Source: an uncultured Erythrobacter sp.
Lineage (GTDB): Bacteria > Pseudomonadota > Alphaproteobacteria > Sphingomonadales > Sphingomonadaceae
DNA length: 64,000 nucleotides
Direction: 5' to 3'
Assembly: GCA_947503155.1 (NCBI GenBank)
Contig: CANNCL010000003.1
Span: forward strand, 248,001-312,000
The position numbers and the translations under genes were made by a program. This document shows, one piece after another, positions 50,477 to 58,924 of this stretch (position 1 is its first letter; every line of letters begins with the position of its first letter). Below the pieces are notes generated by a model, which searched no databases, was not told the DNA's origin, and worked only from the letters and a program-made list of their open reading frames with translations.

Positions 50477-53224
50477 ATGAATCGAAGCAACGATACAGGC
50501 GCGCCGTCTGCAACTGGGCCTGTGAGTTCCAAGAGCGCCATTGGCCGCTTAACGGTCGCATTGAGCTGCGCCACAATTCTGGCGGGAGTTCCGGCAGCTG
50601 CGTTTGCGCAAGATGAGGCACCCGAGGCCGCTCCTGCGGCGGCTCCAGCGGCTCAATCTGCTGCTACGCCGGCACCCGCTCCTGCGCCCGCCGCCGATGT
50701 CATTCGCACGATCAGCGTCGCCGGGGCAGAGCGCCTCGAACCGACCACGATTCTGTCCTATATCCGCCTTCGCGTGGGTCAGGAATACACCTCTGCTGGC
50801 GCGGATGAAGCGTTGAGAGACCTCGGCGCGACAGAGCTGTTTTCGAATTTCTCTATCCGTAATGATGCCGGCAATGTTGTTATCACGGTTACCGAAAACC
50901 CGGTGATCAACCGCATTGTTTTGGAAGGCAATGACCGGCTGGATGCGGAGAAAATTCTCCCGGAAATCCGCCTGTCACCGCGCCAGATCTTTACCCGTTC
51001 TAAAGTGCGCGCCGATGTGGCCCGCATTATTGAGCTGTATAAACGTCAGGGCCGGTTTGCTGCGACAGTCGAACCAAAGATGGTTCAGTTGCCCCAGAAC
51101 CGTGTCGATGTTGTTTTTGAAATTGTTGAAGGGCCGAAATCCAAAGTTCGCCAGATCAACATTATCGGCAACGAAGTGTTCTCAGACGGCGATTTGCGCG
51201 GCGAGATGGTGACGAAGCAATCGCGCTTCTTCCGCTTCTTCAGCTCCAACACCAGCTACGATCCTGACCGCCTTGCCTTTGACCAACAAAAGCTGCGCCA
51301 GTTCTATCTGACAGAAGGTTACGCCGATTTCCGCGTTGTCTCCGCTGTCGCTGAGCTGACCCCAGATCAACGCGATTTCATTATCACATATGTGGTTGAA
51401 GAAGGTGAGCGTTACAGTTTCGGCAATGTCGAGGTTGAGAGCCAGCTGCGCGACTTTGACAGCGACAGCTTGCAAGCGGGCCTCGTCATGCAAAGCGGCG
51501 ATTTTTACAACGCCAAGACGGTGGAAGACACAGTCGAGCAATTGACTGAGCTGGCCGGGCGCTTTGGTTACGCCTTTGCAGATGTTCAGCCGCGCTTTAA
51601 TCGCAATCCCGAAGACCTGACGATGGATATCACGTTCATTCTGCGTCAGGCGCCGCGCGTTTATATTGAACGGGTTGATATTAACGGCAACACCCTGACG
51701 CAGGACAAGGTTGCCCGCCGCGAATTCCGTCTATCCGAAGGGGATGCGTTTAATTCGCTAGGCGTTCAGCGGACAACGGCGCGGATCAATTCGCTGGGTT
51801 ATTTCCAAGAGAACTTCGAAGTAAGCCAGGTCCAAGGCAGCGCGCCAGACCGGATTATCCTAGAGGCGAATGTCGAAGAACAGCCAACCGGCGAATTGCA
51901 ATTCTCCGCGGGTTTCTCTTCGATTGAACAGTTCATTTTGGCTGGCTCTATCCGGCAACGCAATTTCCGCGGACGCGGTCAGACGATTGGGTTGAGCCTC
52001 AATTATTCGCAGTTCCAGCAATCGGCACAAATCAGCTTCACCGAACCGTATTTGTTCGATCGCAATATCTCCGCCGGTGCAGATATTTACCGGCGCGATT
52101 TCAGCAGCTTTAACTTTACGAATAATAGCCGCAACACGACTTTTGAACAGTCAACGACAGGCGGGGCAGTCCGCGTCGGCGTGCCGCTTACCGAATTCAT
52201 GTCATTGATCGGCAGCTACACGCTGAATTATGACGAAGTGAATTTGGCGGAAAATCTGTTCTTCTCCGATCTCGATGGAGACGGAGTGGCGGAATGCGAT
52301 CCGCTCTTGGCTGGCCGTTTCTTGTGCGATTCGCTTGGCAATCGTTTGAGCTCGATCCTTGGCCTTAGCCTGAGTTACAACTCGCTCAATTCGCGCCTGC
52401 GCCCGACGCGCGGCCGGACTGTTTCGCTCAGTACGGAAATTGCCGGTTTGGGCGGGGATGTGCGTTATGCGCGTTTCCGCGGGCGCGCTCAGCAATTCTG
52501 GAATGTCGCAAACACAGGCTTCATTTTCTCGCTATCGCTCGAAGGCGGAACGATCATTCCGTTGCAAGATCGCGGCGGGCCGGCTGTCGATGACATTTTG
52601 CTCACCGACAGATTTTTCTTGGGCGAACCGCAATTCCGCGGCTTTGGTATTCGCGGCGTTGGCCCGCGTATCCTGACGCAGCGTTATATTCTCGACGGTA
52701 CAAACAACAATGTGCTGGATGATGCGGGCAATCCGACGCTGATCACTGATCGCGATTCGATCCGTGACGATTCGATCGGCGGTCGCAATTACTATCTGGG
52801 CCGAGCAGAGATCGAAATTCCATTGGGAACTGGCGCGCGTGAGCTTGGCTTGCGTCCGTCCATCTTCCTTGATGTCGGCTCGCTATGGGGCGTTGATCGG
52901 CCCGTCTTGCAGGATAACCCGCTAGGGATCCCGACTGTTGATGGCGATGGGAATGCCTTGTTCATTAGCGCAGACGATGGCCAATTGACCGTTGATCCGC
53001 TGGCGGCGGATGGCGTAACCGCCAATACCCGCCTCATCCGCACGGGCAGCGCCATTCGCGAGGTTTTCCTCGGCGATTCGCCTAGTCCGCGTATTACCGC
53101 CGGTATCGGCGTAAACTGGAACTCGCCATTCGGCCCGTTCCGCATCGATTTCGCCCAAACGATCCGCAAGATCGAAGGCGATGACGACAAAACATTCACG
53201 TTCAACGTAGGAACACAATTCTAA
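50477..53224 (+). CDS. bamA: Outer membrane assembly protein BamA
   Basis: 915 residues: long N-terminal region (~40 residues) with a signal peptide ending AFAQ; Ala/Pro-rich linker (~EAAPAAAPAAQSA); five POTRA domains (first IRTISVAGAERLEPTTILSYI; VEGPKSKVRQINIIGNEVFSD); Omp85 barrel with VRGY-type GFGIRGVGPR motif; ends in aromatic F (FNVGTQF). It is the essential insertase for outer-membrane barrels. A different start at 50399 is possible. skp follows with 1-bp overlap. Confidence 0.96.
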   Translation: MNRSNDTGAPSATGPVSSKSAIGRLTVALSCATILAGVPAAAFAQDEAPEAAPAAAPAAQSAATPAPAPAPAADVIRTISVAGAERLEPTTILSYIRLRVGQEYTSAGADEALRDLGATELFSNFSIRNDAGNVVITVTENPVINRIVLEGNDRLDAEKILPEIRLSPRQIFTRSKVRADVARIIELYKRQGRFAATVEPKMVQLPQNRVDVVFEIVEGPKSKVRQINIIGNEVFSDGDLRGEMVTKQSRFFRFFSSNTSYDPDRLAFDQQKLRQFYLTEGYADFRVVSAVAELTPDQRDFIITYVVEEGERYSFGNVEVESQLRDFDSDSLQAGLVMQSGDFYNAKTVEDTVEQLTELAGRFGYAFADVQPRFNRNPEDLTMDITFILRQAPRVYIERVDINGNTLTQDKVARREFRLSEGDAFNSLGVQRTTARINSLGYFQENFEVSQVQGSAPDRIILEANVEEQPTGELQFSAGFSSIEQFILAGSIRQRNFRGRGQTIGLSLNYSQFQQSAQISFTEPYLFDRNISAGADIYRRDFSSFNFTNNSRNTTFEQSTTGGAVRVGVPLTEFMSLIGSYTLNYDEVNLAENLFFSDLDGDGVAECDPLLAGRFLCDSLGNRLSSILGLSLSYNSLNSRLRPTRGRTVSLSTEIAGLGGDVRYARFRGRAQQFWNVANTGFIFSLSLEGGTIIPLQDRGGPAVDDILLTDRFFLGEPQFRGFGIRGVGPRILTQRYILDGTNNNVLDDAGNPTLITDRDSIRDDSIGGRNYYLGRAEIEIPLGTGARELGLRPSIFLDVGSLWGVDRPVLQDNPLGIPTVDGDGNALFISADDGQLTVDPLAADGVTANTRLIRTGSAIREVFLGDSPSPRITAGIGVNWNSPFGPFRIDFAQTIRKIEGDDDKTFTFNVGTQF

Positions 53225-53916
53225 TGAAACTCTCTACCAAATTGCTCGCTACTGGCGCCGCTGCGCTGTGCGCTATGACCGCTGCCGCTCCTGCATCCGC
53301 TCAGGTTGAGGGCCGGATCGCCACCGCTGATATCAGCCGCGCCATTATCGGCACGACGGCATTGCAGACCGCATACAACCAAATCGGCACGACCTATCAG
53401 GCGCAGATCGAACAGCGTCAGACGAAACAACAGGAACTAACCGCGTTGCTTCAGCCGTTTGACACGAACGGCAATGGCCAGCTTGACGAAACCGAATTGC
53501 CTGCGGTGCAAGCGGCGGCGAGTTTTCCGCAAATTCAAACGCTTGAGCAAGAAGTTGGCGCTTTGACCAACCAAGTGAATGCTGCGCGCGTTTACGCCGT
53601 TGAGCAGATTTTTGCGCAATATCCAGCGGCCATGTCCGAAGTGACAACAGCCCAGCAAATCGGCGTTGTGCTTCAACCAGAAGCGCTGCAATTCGCGGCT
53701 GAGGGTGCCGATATCACTGCGTTGATCACGGCATCGCTCAACACCAAAGTCCCTTCGGTTGCGATCGTACCGCCCGCCGATTGGCGCCCATCACGCAATG
53801 CGGCGCAGATCTTTCAAGATATCCAGCAGACTTTGCTGCAAGCACAACTGCTTCAGCAGCAGCAAGCAGCAGCAGCCGGTGCGCAGCCAGCCGCTCCGGC
53901 TCCGTCGGGACGCTAA
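53224..53916 (+). CDS. OmpH/Skp-like periplasmic chaperone with an EF-hand loop
   Basis: 230 residues. Signal peptide (ending ASA at ~26), then a Skp-like helical prefoldin arm (YQAQIEQRQTKQQELTALLQ... QTLEQEVGALTNQVNAARVYAVEQIF) and the conserved GVVLQPEALQFAAEGADIT segment. Between helices at residues 80-91 stands DTNGNGQLDETE, a complete EF-hand calcium loop with all ligand positions. Skp carries unfolded outer-membrane proteins to BamA. The tail is Gln/Ala/Pro-rich. Overlap with bamA couples translation. Confidence 0.85.
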   Translation: MKLSTKLLATGAAALCAMTAAAPASAQVEGRIATADISRAIIGTTALQTAYNQIGTTYQAQIEQRQTKQQELTALLQPFDTNGNGQLDETELPAVQAAASFPQIQTLEQEVGALTNQVNAARVYAVEQIFAQYPAAMSEVTTAQQIGVVLQPEALQFAAEGADITALITASLNTKVPSVAIVPPADWRPSRNAAQIFQDIQQTLLQAQLLQQQQAAAAGAQPAAPAPSGR

Positions 53917-53955
53917 AACGCAAAGCGCAACGTTAAGATCACGCGCAAAGGTAAT

Positions 53956-54459
53956 ATGGGGCAGGGCATGAGCGATACCGACACTTCTTCGGAAGCGCCG
54001 AAAGAACCGATTGTGGATTATGATATCCATAAGGTGCTGAAAGCCCTGCCTCACCGTTACCCGCTATTGCTTGTTGATCGGGTGAAGGAAATTCACCTCG
54101 GGGAACGCATTCATGCGGTGAAAGCCGTGAGCATGAATGAAGAGTTTTTCCAAGGCCATTTCCCCGGCGCGCCGATCATGCCCGGCGTGCTCCAAATCGA
54201 AGCGTTGGCGCAGGCTGCGGCAATCTTGGGTATCGAGACGCTGGAGCTGGCTGGCACGGGCAAGCTGGTGATCTTTATGGGCATCGAAGCGGCCAAATTC
54301 CGCGCACCTGTGACGCCGGGTTGTTTGCTCGATCTAGAGGTTGAGTTCCTGCAAAAGCGCAGCCGCGTTTACAAATTCAAGGGTAAGGCCAGCGTTGAGG
54401 GCAAGACAAGTTGCGATGCGGAATTCACCGCAATGATTGCGGACGCTCCTAAGACTTAG
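53956..54459 (+). CDS. fabZ: 3-hydroxyacyl-ACP dehydratase FabZ
   Basis: 167 residues (or 163 if started at ATG 53968, preferred by some alignments). The hot-dog fold has [39 protein letters not shown] (catalytic His and Glu) and [13 protein letters not shown]. It dehydrates 3-hydroxyacyl-ACP in fatty acid synthesis. In E. coli lpxD, lpxA, lpxB surround it; here none does. Confidence 0.96.
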   Translation: MGQGMSDTDTSSEAPKEPIVDYDIHKVLKALPHRYPLLLVDRVKEIHLGERIHAVKAVSMNEEFFQGHFPGAPIMPGVLQIEALAQAAAILGIETLELAGTGKLVIFMGIEAAKFRAPVTPGCLLDLEVEFLQKRSRVYKFKGKASVEGKTSCDAEFTAMIADAPKT

Positions 54460-54561
54460 GAACGAGACCACTTGCATTTTTTTCTGGCGCCGCTATTTGC
54501 GCCGCTTCCAGATTTTATAGCAACGCCGGTCGGTACCGGTGGAAGCTCAAAGGAATTTACG

Positions 54562-54786
54562 ATGAAACCCGAAGGCCACCCGGAATACCACACCATCAAC
54601 GTCAAAATGACCGATGGCACCGAATTTCAAACCCGCTCTACTTGGGGCAAAGAGGGCGACACGCTTGCCCTTGATATTGACCCGACCAGCCACCCAGCAT
54701 GGACCGGCGGCCGTCAACAGCTTCAAGAAGGCGGCCGTGTTGCTGCGTTCAACAAGCGTTTCGGCGGGCTCAGCCTCAAGAAATAA
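54562..54786 (+). CDS. rpmE: 50S ribosomal protein L31
   Basis: 74 residues: [47 protein letters not shown] and [17 protein letters not shown] match L31. There are no cysteines, so this is the zinc-independent C-minus form. ATG 54562 has AAAGGA 9 bases upstream. Confidence 0.96.
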   Translation: MKPEGHPEYHTINVKMTDGTEFQTRSTWGKEGDTLALDIDPTSHPAWTGGRQQLQEGGRVAAFNKRFGGLSLKK

Positions 54787-54824
54787 GCTTCAACGAAGCT
54801 TTGCGCCTTTCACGGCGTATGAAG

Positions 54825-54852
54825 AGGGCGGTCCTGAGGGCCGCCCTTTTTC
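54825..54852 (+). terminator. Intrinsic terminator of rpmE
   Basis: AGGGCGG (54825-54831) and CCGCCCT (54841-54847), 7-bp stem extended past a mismatch, then TTTTT. Confidence 0.9.
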
Positions 54853-54853
54853 G

Positions 54854-55249
54854 TTATAGGCAGGCATAATTTGTCAACATGCCGACGGCGGGTTCCGTCA
54901 GCTTGCCGTTTTCACTCGACCAGATCACTCGGTAAGAGCGCAGGCAGGGTATACTTTCGTAACTCCGCTCCGCGATTGTCGCAGCACCGCCCAGCACAAA
55001 CTCCTCATCTTCAAGCCATTCCACCAGCAGAATTTCATCGGTGCCAGTTGCAAAACGCTGCGCGAATTGGGCCGATTGCAAGGTATTTGGCCATTGGATG
55101 TCGCGCAAAAGCTCTGGAGCGGGCTGCGAATTTGAAACCGCAATGCCCATAGGAAGGGCGGGCCAAGTCAAGAATGCCAACGCGATGAGCGCCGCGACGA
55201 CGATCCCGAGCCCGCCGCCAATCCTGGTAAAGACCTTGCGGCTCACCAT
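54854..55249 (-). CDS. Hypothetical membrane-anchored protein
   Basis: 131 residues; one hydrophobic helix near the N-terminus (IGGGLGIVVAALIALAFLTWPALPMGIAV), then a soluble, acidic domain with two cysteines (SYESIPCLRSYRVIW...NYACL). It starts inside the end of the oxygenase gene (ATGGTGA), a tight translational coupling. No family recognised. Confidence 0.6.
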   Translation of the reverse strand: MVSRKVFTRIGGGLGIVVAALIALAFLTWPALPMGIAVSNSQPAPELLRDIQWPNTLQSAQFAQRFATGTDEILLVEWLEDEEFVLGGAATIAERSYESIPCLRSYRVIWSSENGKLTEPAVGMLTNYACL

Positions 55250-55902
55250 CCCCAAGGCTTCTCTCGGTACCATTTCGTGATCACGTATTTCACGCCTTTG
55301 CGCACCTTCATCCCGTGGTGGAGCGTCGCCGGATTCACGCTGCCGTCACCGCGCGCATTGTTCCAGCACAGCAGCTTTCCCGGTTCAGGTTGAAAGGTCT
55401 TGCCGATGACCTTGAACCGGGTTGCCCCGCCTGCCTCCACCGCGTTCAAATAGATCATAAATGTCCACGTTCGCTGTCCGCTGACGGAGCAGAATTGTTC
55501 GTAGTCAGGGCCGCCGGGTGTGAAATAATCGGTATGCGGTTTGAATTCTTGCCCGATGTCATAGCGCTGCCCTTGGCAGGGCTCTCCCAGCATAGGGTCG
55601 ATCCCGCCTAGCGTTGCAAACAGCGCCTCCAATTGCTCCACCGCCGGTTCAGCAGCATCGAGATCGCATGTTTCGCTGGTGCGAAAATAGTCATCGCCAT
55701 TGGCGTCCGCAATTGTGGAAGGGCGGCGGTCTTTGTCGATGAGTTTGATCAATGCCTGACACAGCTGAGGCGTGATAAAGTTTTTACCTTGGAACAATTC
55801 AATCTTGGGATGGGGAATTCGCTGTATGCCAGCAATTTTGCCGAGCTTCGCGCCAACAAAGCCGCCGTTAGAATCGTCCATAGAATCAGGTGCGCTGCTC
55901 AT
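55243..55902 (-). CDS. 2-oxoglutarate/Fe(II) oxygenase, prolyl 4-hydroxylase-like
   Basis: 219 residues. ATG 55902 is preferred over an upstream in-frame one. The P4Hc domain has RYDIGQEFKPHTDYFTPGGPDYEQ (Fe ligands H and D), a TWTFMIYLNAVEAGGATRF strand pair, distal H in ATLHHGMKV and K (YVITKWYRE) for 2-oxoglutarate. It hydroxylates an unknown protein or small substrate. The next gene is coupled to it. Confidence 0.88.
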   Translation of the reverse strand: MSSAPDSMDDSNGGFVGAKLGKIAGIQRIPHPKIELFQGKNFITPQLCQALIKLIDKDRRPSTIADANGDDYFRTSETCDLDAAEPAVEQLEALFATLGGIDPMLGEPCQGQRYDIGQEFKPHTDYFTPGGPDYEQFCSVSGQRTWTFMIYLNAVEAGGATRFKVIGKTFQPEPGKLLCWNNARGDGSVNPATLHHGMKVRKGVKYVITKWYREKPWGW

Positions 55903-56163
55903 ACTTGCCAAACTTACTCGCGCGGCCGGGTCAGGCAAGGGCAGGCGGGCGCGACATAATCTTGCGCTGGCGAAAGCTAAGGCTAATTTTCGCTTCCCAT
56001 TACGGGTACTTTGTGCAATTGGCTCGCGCCCACCCACAGTGGTCTTGACCGGCACACAGAGCTGCGTACACCGCCGCTCTTGCGCGGACTTGGCGCTGAC
56101 CTTGCGATTGTTATTGTGATCGTCACGGCGATTGTCGGAAGGTTAGGCTGGGGCGGAAAATGT

Positions 56164-56241
56164 GGCGACCGTAGTTCAATTGGTTAGAATGCCGGCTTGT
56201 GATGCCGGAGGTTGCGGGTTCAAGTCCCGTCGGCCGCCCCA
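56164..56241 (+). tRNA. tRNA-His (anticodon GTG)
   Basis: 78 bases with an extra 5' G(-1) opposite the discriminator C, encoded CCA, acceptor GCGACCG/CGGCCGC, anticodon loop TTGTGAT and T-loop GTTCAAGT. The fourth acceptor pair is an A-C mismatch by my folding. The 261 bp to the left of this tRNA hold nothing else clear. Confidence 0.95.
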
Positions 56242-56290
56242 CTTCCCCCAAATGGTTCAAGTTTCCCGCGCGGGCATGTGAGGCACGCGA

Positions 56291-57358
56291 ATGACTGCTT
56301 TTTGGACCGAACCCGATTTTGACGACCATGAAATGGTGCATGTCGTGCGCGACCGTGCATCGGGATTGATGGCGATTATCGCGGTTCATTCTTCGCATCT
56401 CGGCCCCGGCGCGGGTGGCACGCGGTTTTGGCATTATCCCAATCCGAAAGATGGCCTGCGCGATGCGCTGCGTTTGTCACGCGGGATGAGTTACAAGAAT
56501 GCGATGGCCGGCCTGCCTATGGGCGGGGGCAAAGCGGTCATTTTGGCCGATGATACGCGCACAAAGACACCTGAATTGCTCGCCGCATTTGGCGATGCGG
56601 TTGAGGGGCTGGGCGGTCGTTATGTTACGGCAGAGGATGTTGGCATTAGCGAAGCGGATATGGTCGCTGTGTCCAAACGCACGGCGCATGTCTCTGGCCT
56701 GCCAGTATCGGGTGAAAACGCGGCCGGCGGCGACCCCGGACCGTTCACCTCCTACGGCATCTATCTCGGCATCAAGGCCGCGGTTCAGCATAAGCTGGGC
56801 ACAGACAATATGGCCGGTGTCCACGTCGCGGTGCAGGGCACAGGCAGCGTCGGCGGCGGTGTCGCAAGATTGCTGGCTAAAGACGGCGCGCGGCTGACAT
56901 TGGCGGATATTCATGCGGACGGTGTTAAGGCGCTGGCCGAAGAATTGGGCGCTGAGGTTGCGGCACCCGATGCCATTCTTACTACGCCTTGCGATGTGCT
57001 CAGTCCCAATGCTTTGGGCGCGATCTTGGATGATGACAGCATCGCTGGCCTGCAAACCCAAATCGTCGCGGGCGGAGCAAACAATCAACTGGCGCGTGCG
57101 GGGCATGGCAAAGTGTTGTTTGAGCGCGGTATTCTTTATGCGCCTGATTATGTGATCAATGCGGGCGGGATCATTTCGGTAGCGACCGAATATCTGGGCC
57201 GCCGCGATGGAAAACCGGGCACAGTCGATGATGTGAACGCCTTAATCGAGCAAATTCCAGGGCGGCTCACTCAAATTTGGCAGACAAGCGATGCCGGCGG
57301 AACGTCGCCTGATATCGTTGCCGACCGGATGGCGCAGGAACTCATTGGGCGCGGCTGA
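56291..57358 (+). CDS. Leucine dehydrogenase-like Glu/Leu/Phe/Val dehydrogenase
   Basis: 355 residues. Substrate-binding domain with catalytic lysines in GMSYKNAMAGLPMGGGKAVI, then a Rossmann domain (VAVQGTGSVGGGVARLLA). NAD-dependent deamination of leucine or other branched amino acids (or phenylalanine; substrate choice is not certain). It follows tRNA-His by 49 bp. Confidence 0.92.
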   Translation: MTAFWTEPDFDDHEMVHVVRDRASGLMAIIAVHSSHLGPGAGGTRFWHYPNPKDGLRDALRLSRGMSYKNAMAGLPMGGGKAVILADDTRTKTPELLAAFGDAVEGLGGRYVTAEDVGISEADMVAVSKRTAHVSGLPVSGENAAGGDPGPFTSYGIYLGIKAAVQHKLGTDNMAGVHVAVQGTGSVGGGVARLLAKDGARLTLADIHADGVKALAEELGAEVAAPDAILTTPCDVLSPNALGAILDDDSIAGLQTQIVAGGANNQLARAGHGKVLFERGILYAPDYVINAGGIISVATEYLGRRDGKPGTVDDVNALIEQIPGRLTQIWQTSDAGGTSPDIVADRMAQELIGRG

Positions 57359-57472
57359 TTGGCCTACCATCGCCGCGCAATTGCGAACTTGCATAGAATA
57401 ATTCGGCGCTTGCGTCTTTTGCGCCCTTGCGAGGTGCGCCAAGGCCGGTAATACGGGCTTGGGGAAAAACAC

Positions 57473-58255
57473 GTGCATATTTACGCCAATCCAAAGCGCT
57501 TTTTGTCGCTCGCCAAGTGGCTGACGCCGCTCCTTTTCTGGAGCGGTCTGGTCCTGTCGCTGGGCGCTGTCGCTTGGGGGCTATTTATGGTCCCCCAAGA
57601 CCGCTTGATGGGCGAGACTGTGCGCATTCTATTCATCCATGTGCCTGCGGCTTGGTTGGGCATGGGGGGATGGACTGGAATTGCGATTTCCAGCGCCGCC
57701 TTGCTCATTTGGAAGCATCCGCTCGCTGGGATTGCGGCGCGCGCAATTGCGGTGCCGGGGATGGTGTTTTGCGCGATTTGCCTTGCGACCGGTTCGATCT
57801 GGGGGCGTCCGACATGGGGCACTTGGTGGGAATGGGATGGTCGGTTGACGTCGATGCTCGTCCTGCTGTTCCTTTACGGCGGATATATCGCGCTGGCTCA
57901 AGCTGCCGCGCGAGAGGGAAGCTCATATAAGATCGCGGCAATTTTTGGCCTTGTCGGCGCAATCAATGTGCCGATCATCAATCGCAGCGTAGTGTGGTGG
58001 AATTCGCTCCATCAACCACCCAGCCTGACCGCGGGTAAGAGCGCCATTGACGGCGTGTTTCTGTGGCCGTTGCTGATTGCGGTTTTGGGTTTCTCGCTAC
58101 TCTTTGGCGGCATTGTGCTGATGCGGATGCGCGCGCTTATCGCAGAGGCTCAGGTGGAGGCGCGCTTGCGCCGCCGGGCGCTCGACGATGATGCCCCGCT
58201 GGGCGCTGCGGCAAATCCCGCTCCTGTTAATTCCACTCCGGCGGAGACTGCGTGA
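57473..58255 (+). CDS. ccmC: Heme exporter membrane protein CcmC
   Basis: 260 residues (GTG start, GGGGAA upstream) with six membrane helices and the tryptophan-rich WWD motif (WGTWWEWDGRLTSMLVLLF). It attaches heme to CcmE. The tail is charged. ccmA and ccmB, the usual ATP-binding and membrane partners, are not adjacent, so the locus begins at ccmC. ccmD overlaps by one base (TGATG). Confidence 0.95.
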   Translation: MHIYANPKRFLSLAKWLTPLLFWSGLVLSLGAVAWGLFMVPQDRLMGETVRILFIHVPAAWLGMGGWTGIAISSAALLIWKHPLAGIAARAIAVPGMVFCAICLATGSIWGRPTWGTWWEWDGRLTSMLVLLFLYGGYIALAQAAAREGSSYKIAAIFGLVGAINVPIINRSVVWWNSLHQPPSLTAGKSAIDGVFLWPLLIAVLGFSLLFGGIVLMRMRALIAEAQVEARLRRRALDDDAPLGAAANPAPVNSTPAETA

Positions 58256-58395
58256 TGCGCGAAGCACTGGACCCATGGCCCTTTGTGATCGGCGCTTATG
58301 CAGTTGGTCTGATAGCGCTCGCTCTGCTGGCATGGTGGAGCTATCGCAATATGCGGCGCGCAGAAAAACGCCGCGAAGAAATCAAGCGGAGTTGA
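58255..58395 (+). CDS. ccmD: Heme exporter protein CcmD
   Basis: 46 residues in a single-helix protein: MREALDPWPFVIGAYAVGL followed by a helix and a basic RRAEKRREEIKR tail. This is the standard CcmD profile. It is overlapped by ccmC (TGATG) and lies 7 bp before ccmE. CcmD links CcmC and CcmE during heme delivery. Short genes like this are easily missed; position and character make it secure. Confidence 0.93.
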   Translation: MREALDPWPFVIGAYAVGLIALALLAWWSYRNMRRAEKRREEIKRS

Positions 58396-58402
58396 AGTCC
58401 CG

Positions 58403-58894
58403 ATGCCGGTACAAATGAAAGCCAAACATCAGCGTATGACTTTGGTCATTCTCGCGCTTGCCGCGATTTTGGCAGCGGGTCTGATCGCGGCATGGGCCTT
58501 GCGCAGCCAAGCGAACTATTTTTACCTGCCAGAACAAATGTCACAAACCCCGCCAGACATTGGTCAAGCGGTGCGTTTAGGCGGCATGGTTCAGCCCGGA
58601 TCTATCGCGACACAGCCCGATGGGATCACCGTCAATTTCGTTGTTACCGGCAATGAAGAGAGCACGGTTCCTGTGCGCTATAGCGGTATCCTGCCTGACC
58701 TTTTTGTAGAAGGTTCCGGTGTGGTCGCAGAAGGCCATCTGGGCGCTGATGGCGTGTTTCAAGCGACCAATTTGCTCGCCAAGCATGATGAAAACTACGT
58801 TCCGCGCGAGCTTGAAGGGCTTGAGGGGCATGACGGCAATGGCGGCAATGGCGGCAATGACGCTTACGCTGAAACCGTCGCTGGGCTGGAATAG
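58403..58894 (+). CDS. ccmE: Cytochrome c heme chaperone CcmE
   Basis: 163 residues: N-terminal anchor (~12-31), a beta-barrel (VRLGGMVQPGSI, VVAEGHLGADGVFQATNLLAKHDENYVPRE) with the heme-binding His in KHDENY. It takes heme covalently from CcmC and hands it to CcmF. The tail after ~140 is a Gly/Asn repeat (NGGNGGND). Confidence 0.96.
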   Translation: MPVQMKAKHQRMTLVILALAAILAAGLIAAWALRSQANYFYLPEQMSQTPPDIGQAVRLGGMVQPGSIATQPDGITVNFVVTGNEESTVPVRYSGILPDLFVEGSGVVAEGHLGADGVFQATNLLAKHDENYVPRELEGLEGHDGNGGNGGNDAYAETVAGLE

Positions 58895-58924
58895 GACGCT
58901 CGGTGGAGCTTTGGGGCAAAGATA

